Source: Anoplolepis gracilipes (Eukaryota > Arthropoda > Insecta > Hymenoptera > Formicidae). From it: 64,000 nt of DNA. Within the stretch, counting starts at the first letter, position 1, and every line of letters begins with the position of its first letter. Positions 11,038 through 28,360 of this stretch are shown here, in pieces. Where the stretch lies: contig NC_132986.1 of assembly GCF_047496725.1 (NCBI RefSeq), positions 9,384,031-9,448,030 on the forward strand, written 5' to 3'. The position numbers and the translations under genes are program-made. Below the pieces are notes generated by a model. The model was not told the origin of the DNA and made no database searches. It saw only the letters and a list, made by a program, of their open reading frames with translations.

Positions 11038-14000
11038 TTAAGAAATTGATGAAAATACCTTTATTATTTCCATAAGATCAAGCTTGCTGTTTGTACGTTT
11101 TTTATCGTCATCATCACTTATTAAATACTTCTCATCATCAATCTTCTCGTCTATCTTATCGATTATTTGTTTATATGACACATCTTGTTGTACAACCTCA
11201 TCAGTAGCTTCTTCTAGATATTTTTCCTTTTCATGAAATACTTCATTAGCAATTTTTTTATCAGATATATCTTTGCGATGTTTTATCTTGTTAGGTGACT
11301 GTAATCCTATTATCTTTTTAGACGTCTTCTTCTCCACGTCTTCTTCTTCTATATAACTTTCCTTCATTTCATGATACGTCATTAATTTCTTCTTGTCACA
11401 AACTTCTTGATAACTATGATGTAAACAAGATGCATCTTGTTCATTGTTATCTCCATAAATCAATCTAAATGCTTCATCTCTGGCCTTTTTCCTACGCTCC
11501 ATTTCTTCCTTCAACGCAGCGTCTTTCCTCGGCAATGGACTTGGAGGAATGTTCGTCGGCGACCAATGTCGATGCGGAGCAGTTGCTCGTAAAATATCTT
11601 CTCTGCTCGGTTGTGGCGTTTGAACCGGTGTTGACATTTTCAAACCATCTATTATCTGCTGAGGCGGCGACATAGAAACATTTTTTACCACATCCGATAT
11701 ACAATACTTGATATCTTCTTTATTCTTGTCTTCCGCTGACATTTTCTTTACGCCTGATATGATGAACTTTGTATCTTCTATCATCGGTCTCGAAATGTCG
11801 ACAATATGCATGAAAGGCTGTTTTTTTAAAGCTTTTAATCTTCCTTGACGTATCCTCCACTTGGCTTTCTCTTCGTTTCGTTCCACGATCTTTCTTTCAT
11901 ATTTACATTCACACACAGGCTTCACAACCTTCAATCTGCGAGGTCTAAAACAATTCATATTATGTTCTATAATATTAATGTTAATAAATATTATTATTAT
12001 TGATTAAGTAATGTTGGAAACTTGATATTAAATATTATTAATTATTAGATATTGGAAAATAGATATTAGGATTTTTTTTTGCTAACCTGAAACTTTGAGC
12101 AAACTTCTTACAAGATGTCCAGCAAGGAACATTACTTTTATGCTGTGTAAAGTAATCCATCAATGCTGCATCCTTCAATGCTGTCTTCCATCTTTCCTCT
12201 GGCAATTTAGACTCCATCAACTTCCGTCGAGTTTCTGCAATGTTTTTATTTTGATCTACAAAATGATTTTCTTTCCTGACGCCATTGCTACAACTGCATG
12301 ATTTTGATTTTTTCTGTATCTTCTCCACTAGACTTTTGGGACCAGAATATCTTTCTATTAATTTCAATCTTTCGTCTGGAACATCATTGATGCACATATC
12401 GTACGGTGATTCCAAAAGCTCATATTCTGGGATGTACTCATCACTTCTTCGGGGACTGATGGGTGGTGTGAAATAAAGAACACCATTGATAATTCTATTC
12501 TCCTCTTCCATTTTTGTCTTTTGGGGTCTTCTTTCATCTCTTTTCTTCTCCACTAGACCACTTACGTTGTATACTAGGATCTTCTTTTTGTTCCTATTTT
12601 CCCTACATTTACATGGTCGTCCTCCAGAGCGAACCGCTGCTGTTTCCAATGGATAATCCGGTTCACAGAGATAAGTCAGAGTCTTTTTTGCTGGAAGTTC
12701 CTGCTCCGACTTTGTTTTCCAACCACAAGGCTCATTACTGGTAGTACGATTCTCCTCTTCATCAACAGAACTACCGACGATTATCTCTTCTGGATCACGT
12801 CGACTAATTGCTAGTAATTCTTCGGGGAGAATCGCTGGTTGGATGTCATCTAAAAATGTAAAAGATTTGAACATATTCTTTAATCTCGCCATTTCTTGTT
12901 TGCGATTGTTAAGCTGCTTAGCTTCGTCTATTACATTCTTCTCGTCTTTCTTTAGGAAGCCATATTTGGGCATATTTTTGTCAACTTTCTTCAATTCCTG
13001 TAAGGAAGAGATATTTTTTTGCCTTTCCTGTATATTCAATGTCGACGAAGGCACTGCTGGAGGAGTCAATTTCAAAGTTTTTTCATAATCTATTTCTACT
13101 ACTTTTGACGGGGCAGTGCGCAATATGTTCCAAGGATCATCATAAGCAGGATAATCAGGAGTAATAAATTTATCCTTCTTCTTCTCCATTATCTTTGTTT
13201 GAATTTCTTTCTTGTCTACTTCAGTAGATTCTATCTTATCTAACGCTTCTTCTTTTTTTTCTTTTTCTCTTTTGTTCTTCTCCATCCTTATTATCTCTTT
13301 TATAAAAGGATTATGTCTACAAGATTTATCGCCAGGATATGTTTTGCAGGAATATGCACCTATCTCATCTGGTATGTATTTCTTTCCAATGCATACTCCT
13401 TCGTCCTTCGTCCAAGGAATATCGTCTTTGCTTATAGAAGGACTTATGTCCTTATTGATCATTTGCTGCATAGCACACAAACAAGGTGGAACGTTCTTAA
13501 CTAACCGAGGTGTTGGAGAGGCAGGTATTTGTGATGGTATGTGCATGTTGTCCCTCTGAACACCTGATATATAATATTGAATTTGACCGTTTCCTTTGGT
13601 AATGCCATTGATAATAATATTCGTCTTGATCTCGTTCTGTGGAGCATCCAAGTTGACTGGTGATTTTGTTGTTGGCTTTGAAGAATGCATCGATTCTACG
13701 ACATACCTATAAATAATACCTTTGTATTTTAAATGACATCATTAATTTACTGTAAGCTTTAGTTTTTCTTTTAAAATTTTAAATAGAATATTATGAGTAT
13801 ATTTTATTTACAAATACACGAGAATTATATAAAATTAAAGAATATTTTAACTTAAAATTTAGAGATCAAGAAATTAAAGATTTCGAAATTTGAATATTTA
13901 TAAATAGAATCAATAATGTTAAAATTCATAGATATAACAATTTTAAGATCAATTGTTAAAACTACTTGCAACTGTAATTTACAGAGTTATTCTTAAAAAT

Positions 14001-17000
14001 CAGATGCAATAACGTTATTAGATATTATTACTCACTTATTTATTTCACTATTTTGCACTGCATTGTCATTGAGCGCCTTGATTTGCAATTTCTCCTCGGT
14101 CTTTCGAGTCTGTCGACATGAACAACAATTGTCGCAAACCGGTCCAGGAAACGCCAATTTCATAGTAGTCTGCATACTATTTATCAACTCATCAGTTTGT
14201 TCTTCCATCTGCATAAAATCTTCATCAACATTTAGCAGCCAGTCCTGCCATTTTCTTGACAAATTTTCTCTGCCACTAGGAAAGATCTTTTTGGGTCTAT
14301 CATCAAGTTTCAGTATTGCAAAGAACTTTTCATCGCTATTGCTGGGTGTCACATTAGCCACTCCAGTGATCTCATAAGTTACAGAACAATTCGGTGGTTT
14401 TTCATCCTGTGAGGACGCGCCAGCTATCATGTAGACAGGATTCTTTTCACCCAGCCAGGATTTTTTATTTGCTCCTGGTGGCTTTGGTGCATCTAAAATA
14501 TTATATTATAAAAAATTTTTTTTCTTTTAACATATTTTGATATAATATTTCTAATATGTATATAAAAATTACATATGTAATTTTTTTATTATATTTTGTC
14601 TCCAATTAAAATTGACAGTGTTAAAGAAGCACGATTGCAAGAGTTTATACCACAAATTTTGTATTCCACAGTTCCTGCTTTTCCACTATGATTGTTAATC
14701 GTAAAATCAAATTTTTTGCCATCATCTGGCACTTGATAAATATTGGAAGTTGATATATTTCCCTCTTTCTCTTGTCTTGGTAAATCTTCATCTCCATGTG
14801 TTATTTCCTCATCAATATTCGTTATATCTATATATATTTATAAATTAATATTTTAATAAATTTATTTATTTATAATATTCTATGTAAGATGGTCAAATGT
14901 ACATACTCAGGACTTCTATTTTTATATAATTCAAATAGTTTTACCTTTTACATCATAGAGAGTAGAGGAACTCTTTTGTAGATCCTTTGTGCTAATTTTT
15001 TCGAGATAGTTGGTATACATCTTATGGTTGGTATTTTTCCTTCGATTTCTAATCTCAGACAGTATTTCATTATTAATAAAAAACTGATCATATTGCTTGG
15101 ATGATAAGATTATCTCTGGAGCTGTCAATAGTTTGTATTGCTTTTGCCATTTCTGCAAAGCATTTCGATAACTGGTCCAATCAGGAGACTTGAATAACTC
15201 TTCCTTATAAGGACAACTGCTTTTTCGTCTTGCCGGACACATTGGTGGTTTTGCTAAAACAAAAATTATAACTGTATTTATTTCGTTATTTTAAATATTG
15301 TTTAATATAAAAATAAAAAAACTTACGTTTTGGTGGCAAGCTTGGCACGATCATTGCTGGTAATCTCTTATGCAATTCTTTTACTGTTTCTGGCAAAGTT
15401 AAAAATGCAATAGCCGACAATATTATTCTCTCATTACAGTCGTAAAATTTCTCTGCAAATTAAACAATTTTGTTAAATAATTATTATAAACAATTCTGCT
15501 AAAAAAATTTATTTTTGTTTTTTATAATTAAAATAAAATGAGAAATATACCATATTCCTCTTCGTAGAAATCATTTCCTGTTAAAATTTTATAAATTTCT
15601 CGCAAAAAATCAACACTATTCAAATTGCATGATTTATGCAACTCATTTATAATATTCGGTTTTAATTTGAAAAATGTTGACATAATGCCAATAGCTATCA
15701 ATGTCTTTTGTGTGCCATCCGTTTTTGTCTCTTCGTAATCGACACGCATTACATTTTCCAGATTTAATAAATTTTTCATCTACAAATTTTTATATAACTT
15801 TATGTCACAGTTATTTAAAATTCGAAATATATATAAGACACTCTTTTACATTATTACAATTTAATTTTAATTGAAAATTTCTTGAATATTGAGACAATAA
15901 CTCATGTAATAAGAGTATCATTTATTGTATTTTTTAATTACTATATTGATACAAGTGTAAAATTATATCTTTTTCAAAAACAAATCTTTCTACTTGAGAT
16001 CAATTATTTATTTTTACATCATACTTGATCCAAGGAAAAATCTTGATACCATTGTGGATAGTTTAGGTTCAACAAAGTTTTTATTGTGCCTCTGACTGTA
16101 ATTAAATAATATTGTATTTATTAATAGTGTATATACATATAACAAACTATATATACAGTTGTAAATAATAATCAAACTTTATTAAAGTAAATTTACTTAT
16201 TCTCAAGCATTCTTATATAAAATATAATTTAGGAAAATAGCACTTTTCATCCTTTATACTCTACAGCAAACAAGTGAAAATAATGATGTAATTAATTTAT
16301 TAGTTTATATTTTTACTTGAAGAATTGACTAATAGAATAGAAAAGACTTACGTTTCTTTCTTCCAATTCTCATTGCCTTGTCGCTCATTTCATTGTAAAT
16401 TCTTTGCTTTTCTGTCCAAAACATATCCTTTGCCAAAGCGATTTCATCTTCTAGATACCATTTTATAGAACGATCGTTTTTGCCGACTTGAAAATAATTC
16501 AATTTTCCGTTTTTTATTATTTGCTGATCTCCAGCTTCTGACGTTTTCGGCTTCCTCTTTTCTCGGGTAAACCGGGGAGTGAGAGATTTTATTTGTATCT
16601 TGGATACTGGACATTCGTGGACAGAAGTTATTGCCATTAATGAAGATTTGTAGGGTGGTTTTTGTTGATCGTATCTTGAGAGAGGATCGAAGCAATCCAA
16701 GGAACAGCAGAAACCAAAGGGCTTCAATTTTGAATCTTTCTTTGTCCATCTATAAAAATTTAATTACATTTAGTAAATAATTTAATATTAAATATAGACA
16801 AATTAATGACTATTCAAGTAATATTTGTAAAATGAGATAACAGAAACTACATAAAAATTTAATTTGTTCCATACTAATAACACTAATATGAATTATTATA
16901 AATTACAGTAAAGAAAAGCATTAAGAAAAAAAGAAAATGTTCTCCTTAATTGAAAAAAAAAAGAAAACTAAAATAACATGTATTAATTATATTTTTTTCT

Positions 17001-17115
17001 ATAAAAAATTCTATATAATTATTTTAATTATATTTTTCTAACAATGTTGAAAGAACATTTACTTAGTACGGTGGAGCATTCGTGTGCTAGAAGTCTTTAA
17101 CGAAATTTTGGACAT
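11038..17115 (-). CDS. 1448-aa insect-type protein with repeated Y-x-I-S-G-V module
   Basis: Ten coding exons: 17063-17115, 16352-16749, 16025-16095, 15551-15779, 15327-15452, 14945-15253, 14651-14827, 14036-14492, 12087-13706 and 11038-11944; 4347 nt. It is rich in K, E and D, with short Pro motifs and Cys pairs (CDNCCSCRQ; CKCRENR; CSCSNG; CECKYERK). A strand-like motif recurs: YEITGV (exon 8), YYISGV and YNVSGL (exon 9), FIISGV and YCISDV (exon 10), several times followed by a Pro/Ser stretch such as IPASPTPR, TPPISPRR or NIPPSPLPR. The conserved-looking block CKYERKIVERNEEKAKWR is near the last exon start. It may belong to one of the insect-restricted DUF families, but I cannot say which. 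No enzyme motif, signal peptide or membrane span is seen. The 3' end is the in-frame TAA at 11038; a weak donor just before it (AAG|GTATTT) leaves another ending possible. Confidence 0.75.
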
Positions 17116-17559
17116 TTTTGAGACAGAGATCTGAATTGTGTATAATTCTTACTAATAAAATATATTTTTGAAGATTGAATAAGTTATAATTGATACTTGT
17201 AGATTTAATATACGTTATGAAAGGTTATAAAAAATGTAACTGAAATAAAATGGCAAGTTATATATGAATATAGATGTAATTTTTGAGTCTTATTTTGTTT
17301 ATAACTTGTGATTGTTATTTGCATTAGCCAGACAAAATTAATTAAATAATAATAAGTATATGCTAATTGTATACGATTTTTGCAATTATTTAAACATGTT
17401 CGTATATATACCTCTTTTAATTAATGTTTTAGTTAAAAATGAGGAACACCGTTTTCAGTTTAAAGCACACAATTATAGCATATTTTTCATGTAGAAATCT
17501 GTTTCAAAATTCTAATAAAAAGTAAAAGTACACACAGGAATAGATTGAATGCCGAGTTG

Positions 17560-17761
17560 TGTTCAAAAATCTACTCATCAGAGGAAAATAACTTTTGTGG
17601 ATGACCAATCGGGACAAAGGAAGCAAGAACTTTTTCTCTGTTTTCATTGGCTGCGTTCAGCAGAGAAAGCAAATCAGTGAGCGCTTAGTGATTTTTTATT
17701 GTGATTGGTTTCTGCACTTAGATCCAACAAAGTTCTAAATGCAAGATGAGCCAATGCAGCC
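17560..17761 (-). repeat. Dispersed repeat, copy A
   Basis: The stretch 17641-17761 is, in reverse complement, closely similar to 62852-62968 (shared blocks TGCAGAAACCAATCACAATA, AATCACTAAGCG, GAACGCAGCCAATG). The adjacent GACCAATCGGGACAAA core at about 17600 recurs at 33960 and 63100. Noncoding and probably a MITE-type family. Confidence 0.7.
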
Positions 17762-17865
17762 ATTGGCTCATCAAACTGCATCCGATAAATAAATTTTCGA
17801 ATACAATCGCGAGGGACAATCAAGTATGTGTATATCACAACAGACTAACTAATTAAACTATATCC

Positions 17866-17898
17866 ATGGTGTATGGTGTATGGTGTATGGTGTATGAA
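17866..17898. repeat. Heptamer tandem repeat (ATGGTGT)n
   Basis: Four head-to-tail copies of ATGGTGT just after a run of AT-rich sequence. Confidence 0.85.
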
Positions 17899-18602
17899 CA
17901 CACATCGCATATGTATATAACGTGGAGTTCGTGACAGTTCGTTCATCTGTGCAGTCCACGTGTAGCATGGTGATTTTAACAATGCATGAAGAGCAAAGGT
18001 CGTTAAATTCACAATGTTGTTTGTAAATAATCTTTTTTTTAAATAATTTATTATTGTTTGTTGTGCTTCGTCTATGTGTGTCCACCAGTATTTATCGTCT
18101 AAAAATTAGCAAGTGTGTTTTTCACAGTATTATATTTTACAAGTGTTAAAAGAGAGAGCTTATTAAGAAAGTTTAAACATAAAATGTTGAATAAAAATGT
18201 ACGACAATACACTTTTTGTTAAAATAAAAGTTAATTAAATTTATGCTAATTTTAATGAACTAATTAATAATGAAATTACTCAAAATAATTATTGAAATTA
18301 AAAAAGAATTAAACATATGAAATCTATATTCGAATTTTATTTATATATATGACTTTAAAAATTTTAAGATCACATTAGTAACTTTTACTCTATAAAAATC
18401 ATTTAAGATAACAATACTGATGTAGTTTATTAATATTGAGATACCATAATCTCTCTTTAACCATTGGTTTAGCAATCTAGTGTTATCAGCTTGTTCTTGG
18501 CAATTTAAGCTTATTCATGTTCCAATTATTCATCTACAGAGACATATCTTTGTCGCTGCAGCAAAACTATTCAGTACAATAAAATCATCAGCAGGCCGCA
18601 CA

Positions 18603-24416
<5,814 letters not shown>

Positions 24417-25056
24417 CTGCATCCTCTACTACTACATTCTTCTAATGAATGGATTATGGAAACCTATAAATATATAATCAACAATGTTTGCAGACAAATA
24501 TTTAATAAAAAAAAAGATCGTATATATAAAATATGTAAAGTATATAAAGTATATAAAAAATTGTATATATAGAAATAAACAATTGTATATGTAGAAAATT
24601 TTTGTATAATATATACAAAAATTGAAATATCAAAAGTTATAATAATCTATAAATTATATAGAAAAATCATAGATTATAATAATCTATAAGTTTTCATATT
24701 ATATAATATTTTAAATTCTCTAATAATATATAAAAAAATGTACATTTTAATAATATATAAAAAGTTTTAATATTGTAAATTGTGATGTAAAATTAAAGAA
24801 ATATAAGAAACATATCATCCTGTCATCATACATGAATATTTTTAATCATTTATTATCCGCGTTTATTATTATTATTGTTAATTATTATTTGCGTTTTTAT
24901 ACTGTTATAACTAAGAATATGTTTAAATATGGATAATATACTTCTATTAATCATATATGTAATAGAATATATATATAAATTAGAGAATTAAAATCATAAA
25001 AAAAATAGTAAACAGTAATTCACCTGAGATTTGACGAATTGCTTCGGATGACGTAG
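24417..25056. other. Stretch between the two amine oxidases
   Basis: AT-rich with an AATAAA and then a long A run at 24504. A 35-codon ORF at about 24831 has no clear donor. It must hold the missing 5' exon of the second oxidase unless that gene is spliced onto the first. Confidence 0.4.
24504..24509 (+). promoter_or_regulatory. Polyadenylation signal of the first amine oxidase
   Basis: AATAAA 88 nt past the stop codon in the 22-nt terminal exon. Confidence 0.5.
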
Positions 25057-27022
25057 AACGCGCAAGGACTTAAATCAACTGGTTAACAACTTCAATGAAG
25101 CGGTGCAAATAGATACAGATGCGAGAAAAATAGAAAAAACAAGAGTCGTGATAATAGGTGCGGGACTTGCAGGATTGGCAGCGGCAAAAACTCTAGAGGA
25201 TGCGAAATTTACAGATTATCTTCTTCTTGAAGGTAGGATATCTGCAATTTTTGTTTAAAAATTTAATATAATTTAATTTACTTCTAGAGACACACACTTA
25301 TTAAATAAATAAAAATGTAGAATTTGGAGAGTTTTTGGATATATATCGAAATGAAATTAAAATTTCCCGGATTATCCTGTCATATTATTTCACAGCTCAA
25401 GATGTAGTTGGAGGAAGAATTCATTCTGTTCCGTGGAATAACAATTGGATAGATTGTGGGGCGCAATTCTTACACGGCGATAAGAGCAAATTGGCGCAAT
25501 ATTGTCTCGACAATAATTTACTGTCAAACATTCAAGGTAACGACGGCGAAGGAATCTTTTTGCGCGACGATGGAACGATAATGAGCGAGAACTTGGTTCG
25601 TGAGATTGATGATCTTTTACGAACTGTCTCTGATGATATCTGTGAATCTCAGTGGCCTTTAAAAAATAACGAGACCATCGGTTCAGTCATGAAATCTAAG
25701 TTCGAGGAACATTTACATGAAAGAAATGATTCTTCAACCCGAAAAAAAATGGAAGAGATATTTAATTGGAACGTACGGTTTCTTCTGGTGGATAATTGCT
25801 GTCAATCGTTGGACGAATTATCAGCGAGTCTGTGGGGCAAGTTTAAGGTAAGCTAAATTCATATATGTGTTAATAAAGAGTTAATAATAATAATTATATA
25901 TATAAGCGCTCTAAAAATTATTTCCATATAGTATGTTGGCGGACCAGAACATTTGCTCTTCAAGTCCGGTTACAGTTCCTTAACGAATCTTCTCGCCGAG
26001 AATCTGAGCAAGGAAAAGGTGCGATTAGCCACTCCTGTGGAGACCATTCGGTGGCGGAATTCTGTCGAGTCTCGGGAGGATTTTTCAATCATCGTGACGA
26101 CTTCCAAAGGGACGCAGATTATTGCTGACGCCGTTATAGTCACTTGTTCACTCGGTTATTTGAAGGAAAACTACCGAAAGATGTTTCAGCCGTCATTACC
26201 GAATCGTCTAAGCATTGCCATCGAGGATCTCGGTTTCGGAACGATTAACAAAATCTTTTTGGACTTCGGCGAAGTTCCTTGGTGGCAAACCGATGTGAAA
26301 GGTTTCCAATTACTCTGGCATAAGGACGATCATCGATCCTTGCCAGAATGGACTAGAGATATCACGGGATTCGATATCGTACCGACTCATCCGGCCACTC
26401 TCGTAGTGTGGGTCGGCGGGCGAGGAGCGCATACCGTCGAGGATTTGTCGGAGCAGACAATCGTTCAAGATTGTACGAATCTGTTGACGCACTATTTACG
26501 GTGTCATGATATTCCGCCGGTGAGAAAATGCGTCAGAACGAAATGGCATGGAAATAAGTACGTGAGGGGCAGCTATTGTCATATCACGAAGAGCTGTGAA
26601 AAAGACGACGTTTCACCTAAGACGTTGGCTGATCCGGTTTGGGCGACAATATTGCAGAATAATATGAAGAAGGTGAGATTTTTAAAAGACATTTTCAAAT
26701 TGTAAAACTGTCAATTTTAAATCTGAAATTTTATGTTTCCATTATTCCAAGATATCAAAGTTTCATGCAATAAAATTTTTACGCCTTTACTTTATCATTA
26801 ACAATGCAATATTAATGCAGCCAAATTTAAAACCGAAATCTATTGTTTATAATATTAATTCATTAAAGAATTTCTTTTGCAAATATTTTGCAGAATTTAC
26901 CAGTCATACTGTTCGCCGGCGAAGCCACGCATGATAATTTCTACTCGACAACACACGGAGCTTATGAGACAGGAATCCATCAAGCTGAAATATTCCTACA
27001 ATATCATGCGAGTGTCAATTAA
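25057..27022 (+). CDS. Second FAD-dependent amine (polyamine) oxidase, start not found
   Basis: Four exons seen: about 25057-25232, 25396-25847, 25932-26672 and 26894-27022, giving about 499 codons. Motifs: RVVIIGAGLAGLAAAKTL (FAD-binding), GGRIHSVPW, WIDCGAQFLHG, GPEHLLFKSGYSSLTNLL, GTINKIFLDFG (family lysine), GNKYVRGSYCHI and [20 protein letters not shown]. It is a paralogue of the upstream gene but with a different intron pattern: one 741-nt exon covers what the first gene splits into several. The C-terminus ends HASVN and has no PTS1. The first exon has no in-frame ATG, and an in-frame TGA lies just upstream at about 25048, so a 5' exon is missing. The acceptor used here (GACGTAG at 25056) has a poor pyrimidine tract; 25067 or a later AG is also possible. 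Confidence 0.8.
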
Positions 27023-28360
27023 AGTATATTAATGTGTAAATATGTAAATATATTAATAAAATAAAATATTGAATATATTAAATAATGAAATATTTTTCTG
27101 TTTATCGTTAAGTTTAATAATAGTAACAAGAGAGAGAGATTAATTTGCTAACATTTTATACATATATATTTGCTATAATTTCAAGTAATTTCATTATTAA
27201 TTTAATTTTTTTTCATTTGTTACTCAAAATCATTAATTTCAAATTTATTTTTTTTCTTTTGATTTTTATTTTTCTAGTTCTACTTTTTCAGTGCTATTTG
27301 TATATAAAAACTTTTGAAGTACGTTATTTCTGCATATTGGATGGGTAATACCAGATTAGTTTGTCCTTTTCTTGTTTAGTATTTCCTTATCTCGTTAATT
27401 TTTGCGGTATAGATTGACGGGATAGATAGACTGGTTTATCCGCTTCAGCCGGTTGCGTCAGAACTAAAGATTCTCAATAGACTAATTGTATACTGATGAA
27501 AACAAATAGTGTCTGCTAATTATTGGCAAACGTTCTTCGTATCCTTCCTTCTTTCCTTGTTTTTTTTCTTATTTCGTTGCATGAACATTGCGGGGCGAAC
27601 ACAGATTCTGTGTTTTCAAAAGTAAATTTGATTAATTTTAATTAAACTGAATTACAATTTACATAATCATCGATTATTAATCAACCAAATAATATTGTAA
27701 GAAACTAAAATTAAATTGAATTAAAATTGTAAAAATAATTATAAGTGATTATCATACTTAAAATAGTATATGTGTATATTTTATATTGATTCTATTTTTT
27801 ATCAATACATAATGAACATAAAATTATTGAATCCACTTGTTGCAAAGATAAATATAATAGAACATCTGTATTCATGATATTTCGTGTTTAATATATTCTA
27901 CATTTATATTACATAAAACTATATAATTATATTAAAATTACCCAAAGAGTAATTATCAATTTTAATAGAAATATAAAATTGTGTTAAGAGATAAACTTAT
28001 GATCTCTAATTACGCTGATTACCAATGGATTAATCATTGTTTGCTATACCACTTCTAAATGGATTTTCCGTGTTGAAAATTGCAACATTGACATCTTCGG
28101 TGAATCGCAATGAAGAGTCGCAGAACTCGAGTACTGTTAGGATCCTTCCCCATTCTGATCTTTCACTCTCGTCTCATCTCCTTCTCATCTCTTCTTATTT
28201 TTTTTTCGTCTCTTTTCGCACTCTGTTCTGCATAAAATTAAGAGGGAGAGATGGCAGCCGCGTGCAGATTCTTCCGCGAAATCATCGTCATCATTGCTTA
28301 TCTCTGTTGTCGAATATCTTGACATTGAACATTCGATTCGTCGCGCGTCTCTCTTCGGCG
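27023..28360. other. Intergenic, protease upstream region
   Basis: AT-rich; AATAAA at 27055-27060 probably ends the second amine oxidase. An ORF at 28037-28555 overlaps the protease start in another frame and looks spurious. No other feature is seen. Confidence 0.4.

Larger units (their letters stand above)
17116..18602. promoter_or_regulatory. Divergent upstream region with dispersed repeat
   Basis: Separates the 1448-aa gene (-) from the first amine oxidase (+). It holds a repeat copy at 17560-17761, a heptamer tandem array at 17866-17898, and an acceptor-like TCTACAG at about 18533-18539 that suggests a noncoding first exon for the oxidase. No other gene is evident. Confidence 0.4.

Noticed and set aside
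24831..24938. Short hydrophobic ORF between the two amine oxidases, considered as 5' exon of the second
   Set aside because: No convincing splice donor before its stop.
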